This document shows, piece by piece, positions 1 to 12,700 of a stretch of DNA of 64,000 bases. Source of the DNA: Crossaster papposus (taxonomy: Eukaryota; Echinodermata; Asteroidea; Velatida; Solasteridae); NCBI GenBank assembly GCA_037893245.1, contig JBAIAA010000661.1, positions 983,001 through 1,047,000 of the forward strand, in the 5' to 3' direction. Made by a program: the position numbers and the translations under genes. A model generated the notes under the pieces. The model saw nothing but the letters and a program-made list of their open reading frames with translations, was not told the origin of the DNA and searched no databases. Position 1 is the stretch's first letter. Each line of letters opens with the position of its first letter.

Positions 1-384
1 TTGTTTTCGAACGAAAATGGCAGAAAATGACATCGCCCCCAAAAACATTTGTGTAGATCGTGCCTGTGTACCTGGCTTTGCGGACGTTGTATAAATCACT
101 GAATTCGGGGAGCGAGCACGGAGCAAATTTGTACGTGTTTCAATGGTGCGCTTCGAGGTAGCGATCTATACGTATTTACTGTGTGAGATGTGTGGCTCAT
201 GAGCGTGGAAGAATGAATGAGATACATTTCAACGTTGGTGGCGCACTTTGCAACATCAGTGTAACTGCTTATTCCGTGTGCTAAACATTAATATTCCTCC
301 ATGTGCATGACGATCGGATCATTGGAATTGTTTTTAATATTTACAAAAAAATAAAAAAGGTATTGTTGGTGAAAATACGCGACT

Positions 385-535
385 CGAGTCTCGAGTCCTC
401 GAGGTCAAGTCCGAGTCATGGTAGTCGAGTCCGAGTCCGAGTCTTTTGCAGACGTGACTCGAGTCGAGTCCGAGTCACCAAAATTGTGACTCGAGACGGA
501 CTCGGGTCCGAGTCCTGGACTCGAGTCATACAACT
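385..535. repeat. GAGTC-rich simple repeat
   Basis: Degenerate repetition of CGAGTC and ACTCGAGTC. It shares the word CTTTTGCAG and the period with the start of the 15-bp array at 36976-37070, where GAGAC replaces GAGTC. It lies in the intron after exon 13. Confidence 0.7.
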
Positions 536-581
536 CTGCTGTGCAGTTTAAATATTGAATAAAAGTCACAAACCAACCAAC

Positions 582-767
582 CTTTTTGGCCGAGCCAAAG
601 CTGGCTTCCAGATTACCCCTGGCCTCTCTGCTAGCATTGAAGTGCAAGGCAGAGCCCGGTGAGGAGTGGCTTGGGGAGAGAATGTCTGCTGGCTCTGTCT
701 TGATGGTCAGGGGCTTGGTGGCTGAGGCTTCCTGGGCCTTCTCATTCAACCACTCATTCATGAGGAA
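582..767 (-). CDS. KMT2E: KMT2E-like coding exon 13 (last in window)
   Basis: 186 bp, phase 0 on both sides. It encodes [13 protein letters not shown] and [12 protein letters not shown], matching YLVTEWLNDKAEK and PLRITTDPTVLA of SETD5. The donor GTTGGT is non-consensus beyond GT. The gene continues beyond the left edge of the window. Confidence 0.92.
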
Positions 768-3700
768 CTGGAGGAGGGAGGGTTAAAAAAACCAACAATC
801 TAACAAAAACTCCAGGCAATTTCAGAGGGAATGAAAATATTTTCAATTGTTTCATGCTACTGAAAATGGAGTTAAAGGTAAGATACACCATTGGTAATTG
901 CTTGAATTATCATGAATGGGTAGATTTGGGGGGTTGTATTTTATAGTAAATACCGTTTTACTAAGCTGTCCGAAGTTTTACAGTCACTGATGCCGAGAAA
1001 AGCGCGAAAAACAGCGTTTGTTTTCAACCGGAGTCGAAAATATAAAATTATATTTTTCGAAATAATTACAGGATATCTAGCGCAATCATTTTGCTGGATG
1101 CCTAGAATCATTATTTACTTTAAAATGAGTAAAATATTTCTCAATAATTCGGTAGTAAATATTTTCGATATCTGCAAATGGTGTATCCTACCTTTTAACA
1201 CAGGCCTGGAAAGCGTTTTGAACAATATTAAGTTGGTGACTTTTGGGATAGTTGCAAAAGGTACACTCTCCCTTTAAAAAGTTCTGACAATTCCATCACA
1301 AGTCCACCAGTTTCAAAGCAAGTGGCAAGCTATTCAAATCATCGGCCACCAAAACATGCCATTGTTACTATAAATTGGACTTGTGAAAGGACTTGTGATT
1401 TACTTTGGACTGGATTTGTGATAGACTCAACTTCAGCTTTGAGGTAGATACTAGGGCAATGTCAGTGCCTGAGAATATGCCTGTATTTTATGATCGGGCA
1501 CCCAGATACGGTAGGCGTTTGCATTCACCGTCCTCACCTTTTTGGTCTTTGGAAACTTGAAGTGTTTGCTGCAGGCTGGGATCGGTGATGCCAACCCTTG
1601 CTGGTCAGTGTTGTGACTGGGACTGAACACCGTCTGGAGGAGCAATGGGGTCTGACTTGAAGGCAACGAGACCACAGGAAGGATAGAAGACTGGGGAGCC
1701 GTGGGGGGATTGGACTCCTCATCATCATGGGAGGAGAAGTCTACCGAGACGTTGGATGCCCCACTGTTTGCACGACTGCGGCGTCTTGCTCCTTTCCTTT
1801 TACGGCTGTAAGCAGGAACACAGCAAACTTATTATAAAACGGTCAACATAAAGCATTCCTATCAAAGTTTGGGACAGTTTAGGCATTCCTATTGGTCGAG
1901 AGCCCGTCACGTGGCCGGTATTAAACAGACGATAAAGACATGGCTGGAAGTGTTTAAAACCAGCTGGCAACAAAATCTGTCACGCGATGTCGCATTATAC
2001 CCATCCACAGGGCTCACTTTATTTACAACCGTACCTCGTCTCCAATAGTAAGAGAGGGTAGTGTTAAGCGCGTACAGCTCCACACCCTGGGAACGAGGTT
2101 GCCAATGGCAGTAATAGTCTGGTTCATAGTAAATACGCTTTATGTGTAGAGCGACAGAGGCGATTTTTTATTCAATTTTTCGAAACAATTACAGGATATC
2201 TAGCGCAATCATTTTGCTGGATGCCTAGACTCATAACTTACTTTCAAATATAAAAGATATATTCAGCTTAATAATTCAGCAATAAAATATTTAGATATAT
2301 GCAAGTGGTGTATCCTACCTATAAAACTATTAAAGAGAGCTGAATTCATCAATACAATTCACACCACCCTACGGGGCTATGACTCACCCTTTGAATCCTT
2401 TCGGTCTTGTGGTGACGACAGGCATGGTAGTAACAGATGATGTGTTCACTGCAGATGTAGTACATGCCGAGACAGTAGTAGCAGCTAAATTTAAGGACAT
2501 CACCTCCACTGAAGCCACCTCATCAGGGGTTTTTGCATTGGGAAGGAAATCCTGAAATATAAAGACAGGTGCAACAGTTAAACAAATTATATGTGCTTCC
2601 GTTAACATTACTTACTTGGTTGAATTCATTACCTCGGGGGGCTGGGGGAGGGGGAATGAAGAAGCCATATTTGTTTAGCCATGTCTTGTGGGATGCATTG
2701 CTGCACTCTCTATTTTTCGTTTTTTGCATTCATCTCGACTTTCCTAACTTTATATTTGTTGTACAAGGATTTTTGCATCAAATTTGCAAGTACAATTCTG
2801 TATAATTGCAACTGTTCCTACATCCAAAATATATTGGTGAACTCCAATATTAAATTTACATCACCCTAAATATTTTGCTGGCCAAAATTCATCAAGGGAA
2901 CCCCCGGGTGCAAATGAAAACAATTCAGTACCACAAGATCACCATTACAACAGTGGGCTCACTGGGCTGTACAGGGCGAGTAAACAAAGAAGCAGAACCC
3001 TAAAACAAAGAAATATATTTCCTACAAAACAAACTAAGAAACACCAAATATTATTATGAATTGGAAGCCCATTTATTAAACTGCTTTTAGGTGATCAATT
3101 ATTTCATATGCTCTACTCGTTAAAATTATATCACTATTTTAATGAAAATAACCCTAAAATCGGTTTCATCCCAAAATGCCATTTATTGTGTGTTCTAGGG
3201 GAAAAAAAGGTCACAGAATACATGTTTCAACAACTGAAAACAATATCTTTATTAACAACCCTGTGTCTGCAGAGTTCTGATTTTTTGACTCGCCCTGTAT
3301 TTAGTGCCGTGCTACTTAGGGCAAATTTCCCGCAAACGCACTTTTGTTACTGGAAGATCAGGCGTGGCATAACCTTGGTGGAATAACAGGCTTTGAATTT
3401 GGCATTTTTTTTTAGGGCAAGGCCACTTTGGCCTTGAATGAAGCAAAATTTTGGAGGGCACCAAGGCCAGTATGTAGGGCACCAAGGCCAAACAATATTT
3501 GGATTAAGAGCACAGAGGCTAAAATGAAAAAACAATTTTAAGCTCCGGCTGCCGTGCATGCACTGTATTTGCAATGCAACCTTAACTCCTTGGGTGTGTG
3601 GAAAATCATATTGAAATTTTAGGCTGTTCGCTTTACGCGATCCTTGCGCAGCATTGTTGATTTTTCCGATTTTCTTCCTCACAAATTCAAGGCCGTTCAT

Positions 3701-6700
3701 TCAGTAGGATAACTTCATCAACAACTTTTGACAATTGGAGCGCCGGCCGCCGCGTGCAGGGTGATAGTCTTGCTACAAGACCGAGCTGACCGTTTGTTCC
3801 GGGGCGCGCCGTTCGTTTTTTCCGTCTATTCGGGCTTATTGAAGGCGCGCTTAATTATCGCCAGATTCGTTTCCCAGCACTAATGTGAAACAAATCTGGC
3901 TATAATTAAGGGCGCCCTCAATAAGCCCGAATAGACGGACGGTGCGCCCGGAACAAATGAACAGCTTGGTCTTAGAGCAAGACTAGCAGGGTGATCCTGA
4001 CGCGACAACTATCGTTTGCCTCGTACACGAACACACATACGTATTGTGTAAGTAGCACTGAGAAAAGGTTGGGCACCTTGGCCATTAAAAAGGATTTAAT
4101 TCAAGCCCTGGAATAACTTCAAACTACTTTTCACCATGCAGTGCAGGTGTAACCTTTTCGTCTGAACGCAAACATATTTTGAATTTATTTTTTAAATCTA
4201 AATGGCCAAAGGCTTAAATTGTATTAAGTTGTGCCTCCGCCTGAATGTATTTTGAAGGTTTCGTGGGCCATTCCAAAAAATCACAAGTTTCATGCATGCT
4301 GTGGATTTGGTAGGATCTTGACACAGTAAGAGATAAAGATTATGTAAAACTCACTGCTTTTCCCACGGAAACCTCTTCTGTAATGCATGCATCTTCGTTT
4401 TCCTCCTGTTTCTCTTCTGATAGCTTTGCAGGTAGTTTTGCCTCAGAGTTAGCTTCTGTGGCCTTAGTGATAGTCACAGCCGGTGGTACCACTGCTGCCT
4501 TGTTGACTGCTGTCTTCCCCTGAGCTTCCTTTCGTCGTTTTTCCGTCTTCTCCATCCGTGCGAAGGCTTGCATGATGGCCTCTATCTTGCGCTCTTCTCG
4601 TGTCATTTTCTTGGTGACCTCAGGGGCCAGCTTGACGGCGCGGTTCTCTTCTGATCCTTCTGTTTCCGCCTCTGTGAAGGTGCTGCTGTCTATGGGGAGG
4701 GCTGGGGAGGTTTCTGGGTTGCTTTGGGTGTGGTGCGAGGACTCATCACCGTTGGTGGCTGGCAAGGGCTGCGCTTGATTCTACATCAGAAAAGGAAACA
4801 TTTTGTTGTTATTTTACCAAAATGCTTCGCTTTTAAATTATAAATTTTCTTTAAATAACGGATACACTTTCAAATCAGATTCAGTTTTGAAAAATCACTG
4901 GAAATGAATGAATTAAAACAATGAAAAAGTAATGTGAAAATGTTTGACCTTAACCATTCCAGTTTTTTGCTGTTAGTATATAACAGATTTTCAAAATTTT
5001 TCATTTATGTTTTTTTTCTTTACAAAAACTTTAATCAAGACACATGTACATGTACGAATAGCAAATTACGGGTACCGGTACATGTACGATTGTTTTCACA
5101 AACATGAAAAATATTACAAGATCTCCTCATGAATTCAAATGCCAACTCTGGTACACTTTGCTAAAACAAGTATAAGTACATTGAACATGATGAGCAGTAG
5201 CAACTCGTACACAAATTATGGAGTACTCGAACACTGTGCACCGTGGTCAGATATAGGGTCGTATGGCAATTTATGTAAAAAAGTGCAGGGAAAAAAGTTT
5301 CACTTTTGTGTAATTGAGTTAATAGTGGGTGGACCAACACGTGATTAAATTGGAACATTTTATTTGTTTCCTAAATTTTTTAAAACATGAAATGCATGCA
5401 CACCAAACTGGAAAAAATGATGTTCAACAACATTTAAAAACATATTTTATAAAAAAAGGTTTAAAAATCCCTTTACAAACAAAAGTTCACAGCCTACTTG
5501 CCTGCGTACAAAAATTCAAGTTTAAGTTCGTGAATAATGTTGCCGGAAAAAAGTTATAATTATAAACATTTTGTTTCCCAATTTTTTAATTTTATTTTAA
5601 AAAAAAATTTACGATTTGAAATGTTGTTGCTTGTCTTTTATAGCGTACTTTTCCTATTCATTTAGATTCAGTGAAAGTGTTCAAATTCAAATGTGTTTAA
5701 TTTTTTCAGTTTCTAACCACAGGGGTCAGTTTCTAACCACAAGGGCGAGTTTCCAACCACAAGGGCGAGTTTCCAACCACAAGGGCGAGTTTCCAACCAC
5801 AAGGGCGAGTTTCCAACCACAAGGGCGAGTTTCCAACCACAAGGGCGAGTTTCCAACCACAAGGGCGAGTTTCCAACCACAAGGGCGAGTTTCCAACCAC
5901 AAGGGCGAGTTTTCAACCACAGGGGCGAGTTTCCAACCACAGGGGCGAGTTTCCAACCACAGGGGCGAGTTTCCAACCACAAGGGCGAGTTTTCAACCAC
6001 AAGAGCGAGTTTCCAACCACAGGGGCGAGTTTCCAACCACAGGGGCGATTTTCTTACCACAGGGGCGAGTTTCTAACCACAGGGGCGAGTTTCTAACCAC
6101 AGGGGCGAGTTTCTAACCACAGGGGCGAGTTTCTAACCACAAGGGCGAGCTTCTAACCACGAGGGCGAGCTTCTAACCACGAGGGCGAGCTTCTAACCAT
6201 GAGGGCGAGCTTCTAACCTTTAGGGCGAGCTTCTAACCAGGAAAACAAGCTTCTAACCACGAGGGTGAGCTTCTAACCACGAGGGTGAGATTCTAACCAC
6301 GAGGGCGAGCTTCTAACCACGAGGGCGAGCTTCTAACCACGAGGGCGAGCTTCTAACCACGAGGGCGAGCTTCTAACCACGAGGGCGAGTTTCTAACCAC
6401 GAGGGCGAGTTTCTAACCACGAGGGCGAGCTTCTAACCACGAGGGCCAGTTTCTAACCACGAGGGCCAGTTTCTAACCACGAGGGCCAGCTTCTAACACA
6501 AGGGTCAGCTTCTAACACAAGGGTCAGTTTCTAACCACAAGGGTCAGTTTCTGTAACCACAAGGGTGCGTTTCTAACATGTTTCCAACACAATAAGTGCT
6601 CAGTAGTTGTTGGTTGGGTGTGCAAATGTATATAGCTACCTGTGCATTATGAGCAGAGAGTGAGACCCTGAGAGGAGACACAGTTCGCTTCTTGCTGAGG

Positions 6701-9700
6701 TTAGAGACGACAGACAGCGAGGAGCTGTCCTGTAGATGGTTGCCGATAGGGTTCTTGGCCGGCGTGACTTGACTGTTCTGCCTCCTGAAGTGACGTTTCA
6801 CTATGCAGTTTTTCTTGGAACAGATGCAGTGCACTGGGTAGGAACTAAGATGATAACAAATCATGACATTAGTCAACAATTTTTACTTTTGACCTCAGTA
6901 CTTCACCTTTGACACGACCATCAAATAAAAGTTACACTTTTGCATTCATGACCCAAGTTTGATTGCAATTGGATCTCATTTTACCATGTAAAATAACAAA
7001 ATTCTGTGACTTTTCCATGACCTTCAATGATAGCTTTTAATTCTAGGATATTTTTCACTGCACAATGCAGTTCCAACGACGTTACTGGCAGTTCGTGGAT
7101 AATAATGATGATGATTATTATTATTATTTGTTATTCGACCATAAAATTAAAAAAAACAGATGGGCCAGGGGCCACAAAAGTAATGGCCGGCAGACCTGTT
7201 GCCCCCAAATATAATTTCTTGTGATAACTCCCCCCTGCAGCAGCAGATCTAACGTAACAACGTCTTGCCCAAAGACTACACAAAGCATAGCAATGTGGAG
7301 AGCAGTGAAGTACATGTATAACAAAGTCTACCAACTTGCCCTCAGCTTAAAGGTAGGATACACAATTTGCAGATATCGAAACAGTTTACTACCGAATTAT
7401 TAAGAAATATCTTACTCATCTGAAAGTAAATAATGATTCTAGGCATCCAGCAAAATGATTGCGGTAGATTTTCTTTAATTATTCTAAAATAATTTTTGCG
7501 ATCGCAAAAAACACAAATAACATAAGAATAACTGCTCGACGCCTGTTGAAAACAAACGCTGTTTTTCGTGCTTTTCTTGGCATTCCTGATTGTAAAACTT
7601 CGGACAGGTTAGTTAAACAATATTTACTATAAAATACAACCCCCAAATCCACCCATTCAGTATAATTCAAGCAATGACCAATGGTGCATTCTACCTTTAA
7701 CACATAACTGAATTTGGGAGGGTTTATGTACCTCCATGAGTATGAGTATTAGTTATGGTTTGACTCACCACTCCATGTAATTGAAGTCAAACCCAATAGT
7801 AACCTCCGTCTTCTTAGGAATATTGAGCAGGGCAAACAAACAGAAATGGAGCACATTGTTCTCAACGTAGTGTCGCACCTCAGCGTTGGGGGAACAGGAT
7901 CTTCTCACAAAACGTGCCAAGTTGCCGTAGTTACGCGCATCCACACAGATTTCCACATTGTTGAATTTGGAGTAAAACAACACAAACGGGTAATGCCTAC
8001 GAAAAAATAAGAAAAAAAAAAATGTATATTTAAGATTTTTGACTAAATTTCAATTTGATTAAAGCAAGTCCCTGCAAGTCCCTGCAAGTCCCTGCAAGTC
8101 CCTGCAAGTCCCTGCAAGTCCCTGCAAGTCCCTGCAAGTCCCTGCAAGTCCCTGCAAGTCCCTGCAAGTCCCTGCAAGTCCCTGCAAGTCCCTGCAAGTC
8201 CCTGCAAGTCCCTGCAAGTCCCTGCAAGTCCCTGCAAGTCCCTGCAAGTCCCTGCAAGTCCCTGCAAGTCCCTGCAAGTCCCTGCAAGTCCTTCAGTTCC
8301 AATTCAATTTGCAAGCTATTAAAATCAGCTTTGTCAAAAGCATTCCTTTGTCATTGTTCATCAAGTTACTTGTGAATGCCTTTATGAAGGGACTTGTGAC
8401 TGGCTTCACGAAAGGACTTGTGAACGGATTTGCAGGGACTCTACTACAACCATGGATTAAAGGCATCTTCCAAAAAAGGTTAAACTGCGGTTTGAATGAT
8501 GTGAGAGCAGTTTTTCCGATCCTTAATTACGAGCTATTGTAACAATATTGGCTTTTAAGAATGATTTATTTTGGCACATTTAGTACCCCAAACACTGTAC
8601 ATGTACGTGACATATATTTCGAGTGTTCTTTGTTACTAATACCGGTAGCACTCCTTACCTTTTTACCTTGTTAATTTTGGAATGTACCATTATTACATCA
8701 GCTAAAGAGGTTATGTTTTTTATGTTGTTTATTTGTTTGTTAGCAGGATTACAGAAAAACGGACGGAGTATAGATACGATAGCTTATGATTTAATTCTCC
8801 AATTGACCAGTCAAGAGCTTGTAAACAACGGGCAGACAAGTAATAGACCTATGATCACTTGCAACGCTTCCCTTCTTGACATCTTCATGGGCAAAACAGT
8901 CCTCCCCTCCCTCCCCTGTAAATGCCTTGCACTCACAGTGGAAACTGCCGACATTCTTTAGCCAGTAAAGATCAATGAACCTGGTCAACTCCTGGGCCTT
9001 TCCAATTTGACATATTCCTCAACTGCCTCTTGACTTTTTACACAGTGATCTCTACCTCTTCCTGACGAATAATACACCTCAATTCTTCTCTCACTTCTTG
9101 TAGCCACTGGTCATTGTGCTGCACTAGCTTATCCCAATTGCCACCCCAAAAAGCCTTTGCCTCAGCTGTGAACTTCCTGAGAATCGTCACCCTTACCCTC
9201 CAGTTCTCTGAATATCTGTCTTTGGTTTGAACAAAACAACAATTCTGACCAAACTGCTAAATCCTGTCGTCGTACCTCTTCACCTTTACCACCTTCACCT
9301 TAATCTCCTTGATCTCCTCCTTGGCGACTGTCATCCCCTATTCTTTGCCAAAGACAACACTATTTGACAGTGCGCCTGCTAACGACATAATTATTCCAGC
9401 TCCCTAACTCACACAGTGGTCTTTGCAAACTCGTTTAAATGGGGCGTGACCTTTTCATGCCATTTCGACATTCAAATATGCACAGCTTCTTCACGCAGTA
9501 AATGCACAGCTGCCATTCAGCAGTCATGCGGGCCTGCATCGCACATCGAATTAGCGCTGCTTCACAAAGAAATTGGATGCGTGGGCGTAGTATGTATTAC
9601 GCGTATGTAAACAACCGCCATTCTGCGATCGCCAATTGGCTCCCTAAAAAAGCCTGCTCAGAAATAAGAAAAAGATAAACTACTGGATAGAATTTTCAAA

Positions 9701-12700
9701 CACGAATGTGTGAGTTAGAGAGCTAATCTATAACCATGTAGTTAGCGTCAGGCGCGCGCAACGCGTGAACAGAATACGCGATGTGCACAATCAAATATTA
9801 AATCCAGTCGTCTTTGGCAAAGACTATTCATCCCCTTACCCTGCACTCGATACTTAGCCATAAGTCTATCTCTCATGCCAGAATTCTTCATAGCGATTCT
9901 GTTCATCTGCTCAATCCTGCTCGGATCTCTTCAGAGGTCATTATTAATATTATTATTATTCTAATCATTATTGTTATAAAATTCTTTGCAATTTGCAAGG
10001 ACGCATACTCACCGCTTGAAGAACCCTTTGTCTCCTTCCAACTGTTCCTTCAGCATCACCTTGCCGCAGTACTCAACGATCAAGTCGTTGCTTCGCAGGT
10101 TCTCCGAGGCAGTAATTCCTATGCTGGACGCACTCCTCCCAAATCTACTCAGGTCCACCAAGGGACTGGACGGCAGAGATAGACCGGTGAGGACAAACGG
10201 CGATGGGTCCAGTTTTGAAACTTTTGCCTGGGATGAAATGATGTGTTGAATATCTGCGCTATATTGGTTGCAGACTGCTTCCTCGTACCTGTCGTGCATT
10301 ATCCTGAAAAGACAACATTCAAGTGATCAATGTATTAATGCAATGACTTTTTGCAGGCCTTGATGTTAACTGCGGCCATTGGCTGCGTGCCCTGCCCAGT
10401 TAGCTGCAATGTTCCCTCAAAATTCACACTTAACGCCGCCAAGTTGACCAGCATGTCATTGTTGTATGAATCTTTCAATTTTAATAGATAGTTACCGTTG
10501 ATGGATCATGCATTTTGCGTTCGGTTTTGTTTGTTTTTTTCTTCTAAGAAAATACCGAGCTATGTTTGAAATACATGTGGGCTCCTGTAAGAATGCTGAA
10601 AACTCCTAAAAGAAGTACTGTTTCAAACACAATAGTCACTTTTTTTTGTTTTTTCTTGCATAATCTACCACTTGCACCCGCTTTGACCAGGATTTTGTTC
10701 GGGCGAGTCAAAAACAGTCGAAACCAGTATTAAATTTTTAAGAAAAAAAATGTAGTCGTATTTTTAAAAAATCCCGGACAAAATGTGGCAAAATCATACT
10801 AGTTTGCAGGGGTTCTAGTTACAATGGCCGATAAGTTTGCCAACACATGATAACAATACAGCATGAATTTGTTTCGTTTTTTAACTTGCCTGTAAAAATG
10901 CAAGGGTCTTGTCTTGCAAACTACCGGATAACGGTACAGTGTACGTTGAGAAGGGAACCTGCTTTGTAATGGGTCAATGTGAGTAAAATACCACATGTTA
11001 CAACAATATCTAGGCGGTACATGTATATGGTACCTGGCTGTTGAAAGTGTACGAAATACTGGTACCACAGACAACTGTACAGTGACCATGCATAATGAAA
11101 CAGCAAAAAAAACTTATATACCAAATGAAGACAAACAGGTTTCAGCTTGATACTTCTAACGGTTTTCTTAAAGTCTCTTAAAGTGTGGGTGTGAAGACAC
11201 CTTTTTTTGCACTCGCAAATTGCACGTACGTTTTGAAGCATCTTTGAAGGCCTACAATGTATATATTCCTATCCAATAAAGATGGAAAGCTGATAATTTA
11301 GAGGGTCTATAACTTCTGAATTTGAAGAGGTAATCAATTTATGATCGCAGAATCTGAAAATATGGCCAGATATTAGCCTAGACACAAATTATCAGTTTTC
11401 CATCTCCATTGGATATGAATAAATATGCCTTCAAAGATGCTACCAAAACAAAAGAGCAATTTGCGAATGCAAAAAAGGTCATCACACCCACACTCTGAAA
11501 AGCTGTAAAAGGAAAACCGTTAAAGGTATCAAGTAAAAACTTTGTTTGGTATACACACTATTTTTTGAATTTTTTCCAGGCAAATCTAAATCGGGTCATA
11601 TGGGAGATATACTGATTTCGTGGGATTTGACACGGAATGACCCAAAGCCAAAAAGAAAAACCAAACAGGAAAAACAAAATTTCTGTGCAACAATTTCGGC
11701 AACAGGTGTTCGGTAACTACATCAGGTTTAACTCAGGAGAGCGCGAGATATTTATGGCTTTAGCGAATACATTAAAAGGAACAGTTGGGTGGATATAGCC
11801 TGGCCTACAATTAACCTGTGACTCACTCTGAATCATTCCATGCTGGCAGGACCTCCTCGTCCATAATGTTAAGCTCCATTGCAGCTGTGATATCCACCGA
11901 CTTTTTGCTGTGGCGCTTCTGTGATGTACAGCAGACACCGAAAAAAAAAAAAAAAAAGTTGGTAATTTAATTGCAACAGGTATATGAAAGCATCTATACA
12001 ACAATACTATGCTAATAAATGAGCCACATTTTAATGGTTGAGAAATATGTTGAGGACAAATTGGCAATAAGGGCAATTCTGTAAAATACAACTTACATCC
12101 GACCACATGATGTACACATTTAAATATGTACGAGATTGTTAGGTTGGTGGTGTACCTTACATGTAGTTTGGTCTGCGATTGTTTTTTACTCGGTTGCCAT
12201 ATTAGTGATGCATCACTTTCACTTTTCCCAACAAAGCTCATTTGTGTGTAAATCTGTAAATTTACGGAATCGCTCTACTGATTCTAAAAAAATAACTGTT
12301 TTGATAATAAAATGAAACAGGAATAATTTATTTCTTGGATGTTTTTTTGTTTCTTTCTTATATGGCATTTACAATTTGGTTACTGCAAGAATTCACGGAC
12401 AATTCATATGTACTAACAACAAACACGCATAAACGCATATCAGGTGACCCTTCAAATACAAAGCTGAAGAAGCCGAGTGATTAACCACGAAACGTACAAA
12501 GTCCAACACCATACATGGCAACTACAACACTACAACTGTTGCACACCGATTATGGTGGTATGCCTGGCCCCCTTTAAAGCATTATCAGTTTGTGAATTAC
12601 ACACTCCAACAGATTCCAACAAAACATGCAGTTGGATTTTAAAGTTGGGGTGGTTAGGGTTTAATGTAATTGTTGTAATTTGTTACAGGCTTTTTGTGTG

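Noticed and set aside
5616-6116. 166-codon repetitive frame and its minus-strand counterparts
   Set aside because: 20-bp minisatellite read-through inside a KMT2E-like intron.
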